NCBI GenBank assembly: GCA_022496205.1
Contig: WTXD01000029.1
Span: 1 to 64,000, forward strand
DNA: 64,000 bases
Reading direction: 5' to 3'
Origin: Gloeopeniophorella convolvens
Taxonomy: Eukaryota > Basidiomycota > Agaricomycetes > Russulales
Below, one piece after another: positions 23,656 to 35,375 of this stretch (position 1 is its first letter; each line of letters begins with the position of its first letter). The notes under the pieces were generated by a model that was given only the letters and a program-made list of their open reading frames with translations, had not been told where the DNA came from and searched no databases. A program made the position numbers and the translations under genes.

Positions 23656-24235
23656 GCCCTTGCTGCCGTTTATGATCACGATATGCTTGGCTATTGGGCT
23701 ATGGCATGACGCATGACCTAGGACTTGTGTACAAGGACGCGCAATTTCATCACGACCTGTATGATACATGGATCATCTGACCGCGTCTGGAGCCCGTGGT
23801 CTTCCTCTAGAAACGTACTCTCCAAGTCAGATGGCCTCTTTCGGCGCCTCTTTCGTCCCACCGCGGCAAGTCGCAGATAAACGTTGTATGTTGACTACGC
23901 ATCTCTTATGCACAGCCTGGCCTCTCCATGGCTCAAACAGAACTCCAGAAAGGCAAAGACGTGAGACAGTGCTCATAGTAGAGCCGTGACACACCGCCAA
24001 GCACCGCGGAGGTGGGGGGTAAAGATGAACCCCGATGGGATCTACCCCGGTTTTCGATTACCCCGCACTCGCGTTCTCGGCCCAGGAGCGGCCTGGCTCC
24101 CCGCACAGCTTAGCGCCCCTATTTATGCTGGTCACCCGACAAGTTGCGCCCTCTCACGTCCTCTCCCCCATCCGCACCGCAGCCGCACAGACCCCCCAGC
24201 GCACCCCACCCACATCCAGCCCGCCCCAGCCCAGC
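23656..24235. other. Intergenic, upstream of the 97-aa Cys-rich gene
   Basis: It contains a TATA-like CTATTTATG near 24119, about 115 bp before the next start codon. Nothing else is recognisable. Confidence 0.5.
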
Positions 24236-24761
24236 ATGACCGACGTCGTCCCCAGCAACACTGTTGAGATCAACGACGCGGTCTTCTGCTCGTCGCACTT
24301 TAAGGAGGTCGTGCGTGCCCCCTCTCTCCTGCTGCCACTACTGTGCCGCGGACGCTGATGCTGATGGCTGGCACAGTGCACCGACTGCGACGTCGACCTC
24401 CGCGAGGAGAACGACGGCTTCTTCGGGGTGCGTGCGTGCGCGCGATCGTGCGCGATAGTGTCTGGCAGGGCGCAGTGCGCTGACTGACGCTCTGCCTGCG
24501 TGCGTGCGCTGCAGTTCGACAGCAACATCGACCGCGACGGCCTCGAGGCGCCCCCGACGGGCCAGAACAAGGACAACGTGCCGCAGTGCAAGAAGCACAG
24601 CTCGCCCAGTACGTCCGCATCTGCGCCCGCCTCTGCTTGCGGATCGCGGAGCTGACGACGTCCGGGACTTGCCGCCGTCCGCAGCGTGCACCCAGTGCTA
24701 CGGCTGGAAGAAGCAGATCACGCGTGCGCGCGCCGCGGCGAAGAAGGCTGGCAAGAAGTAG
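24236..24761 (+). CDS. Small Cys-rich (CxxC) protein, 97 aa
   Basis: Four exons, 24236-24307, 24377-24427, 24515-24608 and 24685-24761, are joined by GT-AG introns of 69, 87 and 76 nt, and every phase closes. The product starts MTDVVPSNTVEINDAVFCSS. It has paired cysteines FCSSHF, CTDCDVDL, QCKKH and CTQCYGWKKQ, suggesting two zinc-binding knuckles, and ends in a basic Ala/Lys tail (RARAAAKKAGKK). No signal peptide is present, so it is likely intracellular; the basic tail could bind nucleic acid. I do not recognise a named family. The multi-exon structure with clean splice sites in so short a gene argues that it is real. Confidence 0.75.
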
Positions 24762-25783
24762 GGCTGCACCGACTCGTACTTGGAGCCGCATTGTGTACCA
24801 AATGTCATGTATCACCATCAACAACACGAATTGTTTGTAAAGCTAGGAGGAGTTGTCGCGTGGGGCGGGAGCTGGAGAGCCGGCCGTGCTGCACTGCCCA
24901 ACTGTCTGGAGCCCTGTCAGGTTGGGGCGTTTGGAGGCGGGCAGGGTCCACTGCGCCGCAGAATGTTTGTGAAGCGCGAGATGCTTCAGGGTGACAGCGG
25001 AGCTCGGGCTCAAGGAGCCTGCGCCCGTCAAGTGAATTGACGAAGCAGGGGGTGGCTCTATCCGCACCCAATCTTATCCGATCTGCAAAATCGCCTCTTC
25101 CCACGTCGAACGCACGCGAGCTGCCGTGGTGCCATTTCGCGACACCGAAGGCGCAACTAGACTGGTGACCGAGTCTATTAACTTACTGCAGTGACGATGG
25201 CAAGCATGTACCGCATGTAATAGGGCGCAACGCCCCGCGCAACAGATGTCAACTGGAGATGGCGGAAGTCCCAGAAGATGCGCAGCCAAATGCAAGTGTC
25301 TGGCGCCAATCAGTGCCTTGACGCAGGGCAGCGGGGCAGACAGCTCATCTCCGAGGAGCGTCGCTCTAACGTGGGCGCGGCCACTCCGTCTCCAGCGCCC
25401 TGCCCCAGCCCACGATGCCAAAGATCACCCACCTGGCGCGAAATCACATGTCAACGCGCGCAGCAGCGAAAGGAAGAGAAGGGCGCCGGCTATTGACATT
25501 ACGCGGTGTGAACCTGCAGCGCCGGCGAATATGATAATCTACTTTACTGTTGTGTATGGATACTCTGGGTGTGTGAGGTACGCGAGCATCTTTGTATCAA
25601 GGAATGTGAGGCTAGAATGCGGGAGAAGGAACACGAGAGGCAAAGCGAGGGTGTGTGTAGCGGGTATGCATATGTATACTTGGGAATACACACGGTGCGG
25701 GCCGAGACGTCGAAACTAGATAGCGATAGAGGGAAAGGGAAAACGAGGAGCGAGAGCGGGAAGGACAGCGTGCGCGCGGGTGC
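24762..25783. other. Intergenic, convergent 3' flanks
   Basis: About 1 kb between the Cys-rich gene and the minus-strand gene ending at 25784. I see no gene or conserved element. Confidence 0.45.
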
Positions 25784-26360
25784 TCACGACGCTGTCGTGG
25801 TGTCGAGCTGCGACCCAATTAGCACGCGCATGACAATGTCCTGCGCGAAGACAGTCCGCCGCGCGCGCCGCGTAGGCGTCGGGGGCGTTGGGGGTGTCGT
25901 CGGTGGTGGCGAGGGCAGCACGTGCGGGTGGGGGTAGTGCGCCTGCGGGGGAGAGTATTGAAGCTCAGGCTGCGGGGCGTTATACGAGCACGGCTGCGGG
26001 CGGGCGCTGCGCAGGCGGATCAGCCACCAGAAGCGCAGGGAATCTAGCAAGAGAGACGCACCAGCGAGGGCGCGCGTCCTGCGCCTTGGGATACGCGGGC
26101 CAACACGCTGTTCGAGCCTCTCGGCGCCGTAGCCTGTGGTCAGCTGTCATCGTCGCGGGGTGCGGAAAGCAAGACTCACGGGTGCGGTGGCGCGCATGCG
26201 CTTTAATGTGCACGACCGAGTCACGCTGGTGCTCGTTCTGGAACCCGCGAGACTCAAGGTCAGGGTCGAATCTCGGGTATATCGACACGGGAACAGGCGG
26301 ACGCACAGCCATCAGCGCGGGGCTGTCGCGGTGTGGTGGTGCGAGAGCGCAGCTAGTCAT
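25784..26360 (-). CDS. Hypothetical Pro/Arg-rich protein, 176 aa
   Basis: Two exons, 26360-26180 and 26133-25784, are joined by a 46-nt intron (ACCC|GTGAGT, GACCACAG), phase 1. Splicing gives HRTRYGAERLEQRVGPRIP across the junction. The N-terminal half includes RPPVPVSIYPRFDPDLESRG. The second half has one moderately hydrophobic segment, ASLLLDSLRFWWLIRLRSA, that might be membrane-associated, then a Pro/His/Tyr-rich tract (SPPQAHYPHPHVLPSPPPTT). The C-terminus is FAQDIVMRVLIGSQLDTTTA. No family is recognised. Consistent splicing and a long open second exon support expression, but composition bias means it could be spurious. Confidence 0.5.
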
Positions 26361-27921
26361 CTTGTCTTGCGATAGTGGGTCGAGCCGAATGTGATGTAGT
26401 GAGGTAGGGTGGTAGGGAATGAGGCTTTTGAGTTGTATGTTGGAGGAGGGCGCTGCGCCCTCCCGTCCTGCATTTTAAGCACGCCGCCGTGGCCTTAGAT
26501 TACGGCGAGCCTGGCCTAGCCGGCGCGCCCGACGCCCCCAGGTAGCCGGCGCGCCGGCATCTCGCGGTGCCGGAGCATGCAGCGGTGCCCGCCGAGGGGA
26601 GGGCTGGCGCGTTTCACGCCGTCGTCATGCTATGTCGCACGGACGCACGCGCGGCGTGGGTCGGGACGCCAGCACGCAGGCGCAATTACGTGCGCGTGTC
26701 GTAAAGAGGCGCCAGGAGTAGCCGCAAGGAGAGGTCGACAAGTGCAAAGTCACGTCACGATTGCGCGAAAGAAGGGTTACCAGGAAGAAGCTCTAGCTGC
26801 TGGCGCGCTGACAGAAATGCCAGTGGCGCTCCCTCTTGCGCGTCCAGGTGATTTCGCGCACAGCTTGAAATTTTACAGGGCAGGAAGACAGGTGGAGACC
26901 ACAAGCCGAGGACCGAGGTTAATGCTAATAGACCGAGCGCGTCCCTCTGGGCAGTGTCCGTCGCGTTGTCGACAGTTGGAGTGATACGAGCAAGACGCCA
27001 TTGTCAAGACGCCGAATTAGCCCAAGTAAGCGCAAGCAAGAATGGAACGACGCGCCCTTTACGCAAGGAGAAGAGCAGAAACTTGCGTGGGTCTGCAATT
27101 ACCAAGCCTGCTAGGATGATGGCCGACCAGCGACACACTTTGGGGCTGCGCAGCCGAGGAGCAAACCCGTCGATATCTATTTCTGCTGTTAACGGGGGTT
27201 TGGATCCGGCGTTCTTCAGGAGAGCGATCACGATGAATGTTCTCTGGAGATGCTTCCGGTGGAGATAGATAGACAGCTGCACAGGGGGGCGAAGTGGTAG
27301 CGTGGGTGAAGATGACCTCAAAAAGCAAACCCGCCGTGATTGACGCCTATACGGGGCCGCCGGGCCGCCAGCAATCTAGATTGGGAGCCTTGACCGCCTG
27401 GCAAAGTGAGACAGGAGACTGGTCTCCTCCGTAGCTGACCTTATGTCCGATCGAAGAACTTGAAGATAGTCGGTCTCCTTGCAGTTCTGCACACGCTTGG
27501 GGACAAACCGGACGCGAGCTTTGACGCAAAGTGCCTGCCTGCACATCCTGCTGCGCCACTGGTCCCATGCTCAAGAAGCTTATTGGTGTGTCAGAGTGCA
27601 ATAAATCACGAGCAGCGCCCGTTGGCTTCGCGCAGTCCCCGTGTATGTCTCTGGAACGCGAATATCCACATAGAAGCGTGACAGCTAGGGCCCAGCACAG
27701 GCCAGAGCACACCACTCGCAGATCTCAAAGACGATACGGCGATAGAAGCCTCTCAAAATCTATAGGAAGTCTTCCGCAACGCGCAGCCCCATGTCACGCA
27801 CACTCAATGATCATAGTATCTTCTGCAGACTTTTGTTCAAGATGAAAATGTAGCTAAGTCATTGAATGCAAGGAATCCGAGTACAGAATACAGCAACATG
27901 TCCGCATCCGTCCTTCAGCTC
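26361..27921. other. Intergenic, GC-rich island and unassigned sequence
   Basis: About 26515-26560 contains GGCGCGCC-type palindromes repeated around CCGGCGCGCC. Around 27050-27330 the minus strand reads smoothly for a short while (IDIDGFAPRLRSPKVCRW), but without start, splice or family support. Otherwise I see nothing. Confidence 0.4.
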
Positions 27922-28893
27922 TCACTTGAAGGCCTTGGCAACATGCGAGTAGAATCCCTTGCCCTGGATCTCAGCAATCTCGAGCTCGAGAGCAGTGGGC
28001 TGGCGCGAGCCGTCAGGGCCAGCGAAGGTGCCAGCGCCCCAAGGAGAACCTAGAAGAAAAGTTCAATTGATAACCGGCTCGCCTGCATCGATAGATCAGT
28101 ACGTACCACCGTGGACCTCAGTGAGGTTGGTGAGCTGGCCGAAGGCGGTGGCGTAACCGAGGGGAACGAAGGAGATGCCGTGATGCGCGAACGTGGAGAT
28201 TGAAGCAATCGCAGTAGACTCCTGTCCTCCGCCGAGGCCGGCAGTGGAGATGAAGACACCGGCGTACTTGCCGAAGAGCTTGCCCTGTTGCCAGAGCTGG
28301 CCAGTGGAGTCCCAGAAGTTCTGGCGGGGAGGGCGGACCGTGAGTAAGGTAATCATATGCGTGCGAGGCAAAAGACCATCTCACCTTCCACTGTGCGGGG
28401 AAGTTGCCGTAACGGGTGGGGATACCAATGAGGAATGCGTCGAAGTTGGCGAGGTCGCCGGGGGCAAGGATGGGATAGTCGGGCTTGGCGGGCGCATACA
28501 TCTTGGTCAACACCTCCTGAGGGAGCGTCTCGGCGATCCTAAGAGGATAATTAGGGACACGTCGACGGTTCCAACAGCCAGCACACTCACTGGTAGATGG
28601 TGGCCTTGCCGCCAGCAGCCTCAACACCCTTCTTCTCGGCCTCCGCCACTGCAAAGCACGGTCGATTAGCAAGGCGGTCGCTGTGAGCAACGACGTCGAG
28701 ACATACACTTGACGATGTGGCCGTACATGGAGTAGATGACGATGGCGACGTTGGGAGCAGACATGGCAGAGGAAGTATTGGGGGTGGTGGATGCAGCAGG
28801 AGCTTGTGCGGGGGCTTTTGTAGCTGAGGAGGAGGCTTGCTTAGAAGGCTCGTCGGAGTAGAGGGCTTTTTGTTTCTTTGATGGGAAACACAT
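27922..28893 (-). CDS. WrbA-type NAD(P)H:quinone oxidoreductase
   Basis: A flavodoxin-like FMN protein that reduces quinones by two electrons and limits redox cycling. It is cytosolic and often eisosome-linked in fungi. The N-terminus MCFPSKKQK and an Ala/Ser/Pro-rich linker precede the flavodoxin fold: [14 protein letters not shown] (FMN phosphate loop), then an intron with GTATGT donor (28706-28649) and [18 protein letters not shown]. Then [20 protein letters not shown] with [31 protein letters not shown], the signature [17 protein letters not shown], and [12 protein letters not shown]. It ends HVAKAFK, stop 27922. The Cys at position 2 suggests possible lipidation. All WrbA motifs are intact. 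A TATA-like CTATAA lies at 28941-28946. Confidence 0.93.
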
Positions 28894-29476
28894 TCACGAG
28901 AACAAGAAGCTGACGGTGGATGGCGGGGGGGTGACCCCTCTTATAGACTAACGACACGAGCCAATAATTGAATATGGAAATAGGCATCCGACCACCACGG
29001 CGAGGAATGGGAGCGCGCTCCTCTTCTCGGACGCAGACGCTAGCGCCGCGACGTGCACTCGCTTATTACCTAATCACCGACAGTCACCAACGCGCAGCCG
29101 ACTCCAAAAAAGCAACTTCTGCCTTTTCGATCAGACCGCGCTTAGATAATTCTTTCCCGCTGGCTGTCCCAGCAGCCAATGATGGTGCCCTGCCTCACCA
29201 TTCAGTGTGTGTCAGCAGAGCTGCTCGCTTACCATGTGATGACTATTTTTGCCCTCGTAAACGCTTATGAGGGATCAAGCACGCCTGCGCGACGAGGAGA
29301 GAGTGCGATCAACACGTCTCCCAAACGCAGTCGCTTCTTCCCACACGATCACACGGTAGGAAGGCTGAGGTGAGCAGGACGTCAGCAGAATCGGTCAGGT
29401 CACGCGGACGCCTGGCGTGCCCCCTATCGAACTCGAGATGGAACACGGATTGCGCGATTCGGCGAATAGAATACAT
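28894..29476. other. Intergenic, quinone reductase promoter
   Basis: Upstream region of the minus-strand WrbA gene and 3' flank of CSN3. No gene is visible. Confidence 0.5.
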
Positions 29477-31578
29477 TCAGTAGACGGATTCTTCGACCCA
29501 CTGGCTGGCCTGGCTGCTCCCTCCCAGCAGCTCCTCATCGATCGAAGGCCAGCTCCCGCCGTTCCCGCCCTCGTCCCGGCTTCGCACTGCCTGTTCCTCG
29601 TCAGCCAAGGCACAGTCCGCGCGGAAGCACCGCCGCCCACCTTCTGCAGGTACTCTCTGCTTCGCCCAATCTCCCGCTCGAGCCGCCGGAGCACCTCTTC
29701 CTGCTCCTGCGCCGCCCGCAGCGCCCGGTCAATCTCCGTCTTGGACACCGCCGCCGGCTCGTCGTCCGTGAACGTCACAGACCCGCCTGCATCGATGCTC
29801 GCGTCGATCTCCCCGCTCTCTATCTGCACACATACATATTACACCATCAGTATTAACGGGAAGCATCCGTTGCATCTGCTGCATACGCACCATGCTGACC
29901 ACGACCCGTCGGACCTCTTCCGCGCCCTCGATCCCGACCGCGCGCCCGATTTCCACAAGGCTGAGCGTAATATATGTTTCAGTCAGCTTTCGGATCGCCC
30001 ACCGCGGGGCCTTCTCCAGTGCCTGCTTGACCAGCCCGATGTTCTCGTCCTTCGCGGTGGGTCAGCGATGCGTCGGGCCCACCGCGCGGCGCACGCACCG
30101 TCGCGAACGCCGCCCCCTCCTTCGACACTATCGCGCGGAGGGCCTCAGATTTCGGGTACGCCTTGGCGAACGCGGTGTACGCGCTGCCTTTCAGGTTCGC
30201 GACCGCCGGGTGCGTGTACTTGGGCAGCGGGAGCGTCTGCGCGCAGCCGTTATCACCGCCGCGCCGCACCGGCGTGTGCGCATGCACGCACCTTGCCGTG
30301 CAGGATCAGCTGCACGAGGAGCAGCTTCTTGGCTGCGTCTACCTGGAACACGCTTGGCTCTGCCGAGCCAAACCCAAAGAACCTGCTCGAGCCAGGGCCG
30401 GGCGGGAGCATACCCATGCCCATACCCATCCCTATGCCCATCCCCAACGGGCCCTGTGACGGTCCGCGCGCGATGCCCCCGCCGCCGCTCGGGCCCGCCA
30501 CGGGCGCGCTCGCGCAGAGCTCAAAGAACTCGGCCGCCTCGGCGAAGCGCTTGAGCGCGGCGAGCACCACGCCGCCGGTGTAATGGTACACGAGGTGGTC
30601 CTGGTAGCGCAGGTCCGGACACAGCGCGGTCGAGATCTGCGCGATGGGCACCGCCAGTACGGGCAGCGCGGCGCTAAAGAAGCCCGCGGTGGCGCAGACC
30701 TGGCGTGCAGCGCACAAGCCAACGCCCATATCGGTATCAGCACGCACATTAACATCCAAGAGACATCTGATGCGCCCGCCGCGAAGCGAGGCATGCGTAC
30801 CGTGAGGAACACCGGGTGGACGGTGGTCAGATGGGCCAGATCAGGCGCGTAGCGCGTGAGGAGGTCGAAGAGCGGCGCGACGGCGACCTTGACCTGCATG
30901 CGGCTTACTTAATCGCTGCGCTCGCCGCGGAATAAAAACGCCTAAAGCACGCACCGCGCCAAGCGCCTCTGCGCGCGCCCGGATCCCGTTCGCGAGCATC
31001 GTCACTGGGCGCAAGCGTGGAGCATCAGCACGCCATGCCGCCAACACCGCAGGGCGCGAATGGAGAAGCAAAGAGACGCCCTACCGCGCTCTGGCGCGAG
31101 GCGCGCCTGCTCGGGGTCGAATAGCCGGCAGAAGTCCTCGATATATGCGAGTGGCACGGGGGCCGTCGTCGGTGCGGTGGCCGCGACCCGTGCGGATCTG
31201 CGTCGTGGAGCAGATCAGCGTGTCTTCTGTACGTGCAGACGCGGTGCAGGGCACCCACAGGAGAAAGAGCACGCCGGCGGTGTGCTGCGCCGCATCGAGC
31301 ACGTCGAGCGGGTCGCCCGCGGGCGTCGTACTCGCAAGGATTGCCTCGCGCGCCTCGGACGTGGCCGCGCACCCGCGCAGGGTGGCGACGAGCGCGAGCG
31401 GGCTGTTCGACGCCGCGATCTGCTGCACGAGCCCGGCGAGCGTCTCCGCGGGCGTCGGCTGCGCTGCCGCGGGCGCAGGGGCGGGGTCTGCGGCGGACGG
31501 CGCCGAGCCGGACGCGGAGGGAGACGCGGAGGGGGGCGCGGTGGCGGGTGGAGGAGTGGGCAGGCTGTCGGAGGCCAT
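29477..31578 (-). CDS. csn3: COP9 signalosome complex subunit 3
   Basis: CSN3 is a PCI-domain subunit of the COP9 signalosome, which removes Nedd8 from cullins. ATG 31578 (AAAATGGCC context) opens a Pro/Ala-rich N-terminus (MASDSLPTPPP). Helical repeat segments include TLAGLVQQIAASNSPLAL and PDLRYQDHLVYHYTGGVVLA. An unusual Gly/Met stretch (GMGIGMGMGMGMLPPG) follows, then FQVDAAKKLLLVQLILHGK. The PCI/winged-helix end has EIGRAVGIEGAEEVRRVVV, SMIESGEIDASIDAGGSVTF and coiled EQEEVLRRLEREIGRSREYL. A 50-nt intron (29640-29591) leads to the last exon, VRSRDEGGNGG to VEESVY, stop at 29477. The assignment rests on segment order and the PCI end. A Rpn3-like proteasome subunit is the main alternative and fits less well. 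Confidence 0.83.
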
Positions 31579-32579
31579 TTTTGTCTCGGTCGCTGGGGGA
31601 TCTGTGTCAGCTAGGGAGATGTGCGCGAGCGGAGGAACGACGGGAGCGGTGGAGAGACGGGGCGGGGGCTGCGAGGAGTGGCCGCGAGGGCGAGTCCGGT
31701 GTGCCACAGGGGGCGGCGGCCGCAGTAAGGTCGTGCCACGGCCTACGCACGTCCTTCCCCGGCGCGCTGCTGCCTCGGCAAATCCTCCGATCCAATTCAC
31801 GCTCGTCTGCCGCGAGCCATCGTGCTCTTCTGTAACAAGACGCAGTACTCACTTGGGCAGCCGATATCAATTCGTGTGCTAATCAGTGCTAGCACCAATC
31901 GCTGCTGCAGGCAGGCAGGCGCGGTTGCAAAAGTATGGCTTGAGATAGCCAGGCAGGTGGTCAATGGGGTGTGCAGGTAATATGATATGCACCGATTGGA
32001 GCGACTTGCAAGATGCGCTAGGACGCTGCAGGGCAGTGGTGGATGTCGGCGGGACACTTGCTGAGGTCGAGTCGGCCGCGGACGCGTTGTGGCCACGTGC
32101 CACACAACGCGCCGCGTGCCTACTGTCGATGCTACTCCCCGTCACTCCTTGCCATCTCTTTCAACGCACGCACTACGAACCCGCTCTGACACGACGGTTG
32201 CCTCAATCAACAATACTCTGACGTTTTAAATACGCACAAAATTTTCCTAGTGCAGCGCAGTGAGCGGGTACAGTCGGCATGACTGCGCTGACGACCTCAT
32301 GAGGTCTCACAGCCAGCTCGGGCTAACATGGGATCGGCGTGAGTCTCGGGCGTCCGAACGACGTTCGTTACCCTGCCTGACTCACTTCCAAGTCGCAGGA
32401 GCGTGCAGATCCCGGCGCACCAACTTTGCACGCGGTGAGCTGCTTGCAGTGCGAGTGCATGCCCTACCCAGTGTATGGCAAGGTGTTCTGAGGCACCCAG
32501 GTGTGCTTGTAGGATCCTTGGAAGGATCTACAGGAGTCAACTGCCCTTCTATCCGTGGTTATCACCGAAGCTGACATGG
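31579..32579. other. Intergenic, CSN3 promoter
   Basis: No gene is visible. An imperfect inverted repeat (TGTAGGATCCTT / GAAGGATCTACA) lies at 32508-32532. Confidence 0.45.
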
Positions 32580-33240
32580 GTTCTTGTTCACTTGTGGGCT
32601 ACGCCACGGGACTCGATATCTAAAGGCGATCACAGTGGCTTCTCGCCATTCCTTGCGAGTCCCACGAGCTCGACCTTGGCATAAATGCAGCTGGGATCTC
32701 GCGCAGGATAGGCCGTACTTCCATGGAACGCTGTGCATGGGAAGCCGTGTACTGCAAAGGCTCGTCGACTCGCACAGGGAGTCAAGCATAAACAGTTTTT
32801 CCGCCCACTGAGAGAATATCTGGCTCAACTGGAACTTGCATGACACGCACGTCATAAATGCACTCACCCCTTGGATCGCTTCTCTCTCAATCCTCGCGAT
32901 CCTTTCGCGTGTGTATTCGTCCGTCTCTCCAAAAGGTTCGGGGTACACAGCATGCCTTAGCTGGCTCCCAGGCTGTTCATGTGTGGGTCCCCTGTGCCTC
33001 ACTCTGGGCTTCTGTGTCTTCTAACATCGCGCTTTGCACTTCCAGGGCATCCTACTGCATCCTCGTCGCGGACTCCTGCGATTTTCCCCCAAATGCCACA
33101 CTTCCGGTGCTCGTGGTGGCCTTGCCTCAGCCTTCTCCGGTGCTTTCGTGCAGCCGGTTCCCAGCTGCAATATAACTACGGGGCTCCTCGTCCGGACACT
33201 GAACTCCGTCTCGAGTGGGATGCCATCAGTTTGGTACGCA
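32580..33240 (-). pseudogene. Unknown coding relic with frame breaks
   Basis: Reading leftwards: GIPLETEFSVRTRSPVVILQ, then a candidate 50-nt intron (GTGTGG...CAGTAG) in phase 0 to DALEVQSAMLEDTEAQSEAQ. One base is then out of step near the GGGGACCC run at about 32990. The next frame gives VYPEPFGETDEYTRERIARI, a GTGAGT donor, and further coding-like sequence (EPLQYTASHAQRSMEVRPIL, REIPAAFMPRSSSWDSQGM). Codon use looks genuine but no start, end or family can be given. It may be a decayed gene or contain sequence errors. Confidence 0.35.
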
Positions 33241-33765
33241 GATTAGCAATTGCAAACGCTCCTTGGTGAGCTGACAGAACCCGATAGACTAAGGAAAGCG
33301 TACACAGAATCGCGTGCGTGGTTACTCATGAGTATGCTTGCCCGAGGCTGGATGTCAGTATTCCTCATTGTCGACTAGACCTGGATGACGTTCTTGGCCT
33401 TCCTGGTGGCGTGCAATGAGCGCTAGGGCTCATGGTTTGTCACGCACTTCAATCGGAGCGCTAGAGACAACATGCTGGTTATTACCAAGTAGGATGCGCT
33501 GACCGAGCACAGCTTACGGGCACAAGCTAGTGTATCTCTCTCGCACGTAGTACCATTCAAAGGCATCACGTTTCGCTGATTTGATTAAACTGCTCATCTC
33601 AATTCTTCCACTGCGTGATGTTGATAAATACAGACCAACGCTGCGGTATAGGGTATCGTTATCCCTAGTCTAATGTACCAGTGTACGCAACAAGAAAGGT
33701 AATGCTACAGACCACAGTCAATGCAAAGTCCGCAAAATTTCTTCACAGTTCTCTCTGGGTACAGT
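33241..33765. other. Intergenic, no gene seen
   Basis: AT-richer sequence downstream of the cystathionine gamma-lyase gene. No feature is recognised. Confidence 0.45.
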
Positions 33766-35315
33766 CTACGCACTGTCTGTGCCCTCGACCGCAGCCTGCA
33801 GAGCCTGCTCGACGTCCCATACGAGGTCCGCACCCTCCTCGACGCCGACCGATAGACGGATCAGGTTCTCGCCAATGCCAAGCGCCGCGCGCTCGGCGGG
33901 TGGGATGCTGCCGTGCGTCATGAGCGCCGGCAGCTCCGCGAGACTCTCAACGCCACCGAGCGACTCCGCAAGCGTGAAAAGGTGCGTCGAGCTGAGGAAG
34001 CGCTCTGCCTCCGCGAGCCCGCCGCGGATGCGGAACGAAATCATTCCACCGAATGGGAACGATCCGTCGGTATTGTGCTCGGCCTCGGCCTCGACGAAAC
34101 GCGCAGCATGTGGTGACAGCGACCGCCGCGCGAGCTCGTGGCGCGGATGAGAGGCGAGCCCGGGGTAAATGACCTCCTCGACGTATGGGCTCTTCTCGAG
34201 CGCCCGCGCGACCAGAAGGGCGTTGCGACCGTGCTCCTTCATACGTAGGTGTAATGTCTTAGCACCGCGCTGTGCGAGCCAGGAATCATATGCGCTTGGG
34301 ACAGCACCGATGGCATTTTGAAGGAAGGCGAGACGATCGCGAAGGGCAGTATGGTGTGCAGGGACAATGATCGCGCCCATGACGACGTCCGAGTGTCCGT
34401 TGACGTATTTTGTCAGGCTGTGGAGGACAATGTCGCACCCTGCAGCAAGGGCGAGGCGTAGAAGGGCGACATGAAAGTGTTGTCGACCAGTACAAGCGGG
34501 TGTGAGGGATGTCCCTTGGCTATCGAGACGATGCGGGGTATGTCGATCAGGCGAAGAGTCGGGTTAGTCGGGGATTCGATCCAGATAAGCTACGAGCGCA
34601 TGTAAGCAAGTGGGGAATTTCGGGGTGTATGACACATACCTTGGTATTCTCGCGGATAGCTTCATTGACTTGTTCCTCGTCTGCGTTTTCCAGGTCGATG
34701 AAAGTCGTATCCAATCCTTGGTTTTCTTTGGCGACGCGAGTCATGTAGCGGAATGTCCCACCATAAACGTCGTTGACGCTCACGATGTGGGCGTTAGGAC
34801 CCAATGATTGGAGAACCGTGGCGGTCGTGGAGGAGCCAGAAGCGAACGCGAGGGCATGTGCACCTCCTGACTCTAGTGACGCCAACGTGCGCTCGAGAGC
34901 ATTCCGATTCGGGTTCCCCGATCGAGAGTACTCGAAACCCTGCAATCGATGGTGTCATCAGCACGCATTCCCCGGGCGCATTCAAGAGACAGAAATGGGA
35001 TCTTTGCGGATGAACCCGCGCTCCGCAGATTCATTCCAACACCACAACGAGCGCTGGAATGTTACGCCCACATGGAGCACGCGAGAGACTGTTCGGCCGG
35101 TGCAAGGAGCTCACCTTGTGGTTTCCAACACCGTCCTGCTTGTACGTGGTACTGAGGGAGATGGCGGGAATGACAGCACCAGTGCTGGGGTCGGGGTCGG
35201 ACCCGACATGGATTGCGCGAGTACCAAAGCCATTGAGCGCGTCTCTCTCGTGTTTCTTGAGCGCGTCAATGTGAGAATGGGAGGCGAGAGGAGAGCCGAG
35301 TGCTACGGGAGCCAT
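33766..35315 (-). CDS. CYS3: Cystathionine gamma-lyase, apparent 1-base frameshift
   Basis: A PLP enzyme of transsulfuration that cleaves cystathionine to cysteine, 2-oxobutyrate and ammonia. Exon 1, 35315-35115, has HERDALNGFGTRAIHVGSD. Exon 2, 34939-34640, has GFEYSRSGNPNRNALERTLA and AHALAFASGSSTTATVL. Exon 3 starts at 34589 with LIWIESPTNPTLRLIDIP. The PLP-lysine motif is VLHSLTKYVNGHSDVVMG, and the substrate-end signature SFPFGGMISFRI is present, with stop TAG at 33766. Introns are 175 and 50 nt. Exon 3 is 824 nt, one short of whole codons. The frame shifts between SPLLQG and CDIVLHS at the CCC run 34438-34440. A missing base in a homopolymer fits a sequencing or assembly error better than decay, because everything else is conserved. 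Confidence 0.92.
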
Positions 35316-35365
35316 GATATGAAAGCTGGGAGAGATGAGACATCTCTATGAATTTTCCGAGAGAC

Positions 35366-35375
35366 TTTTATAAGA
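35366..35375 (-). promoter_or_regulatory. TATA box of cystathionine gamma-lyase
   Basis: CTTTTATAAG on the plus strand gives TATAAAAG toward the gene, about 50 bp upstream of the start codon. Confidence 0.55.

Noticed and set aside
32508..32532. Inverted repeat as a transposon end
   Set aside because: Short and imperfect, with no target duplication, partner end or transposase nearby.
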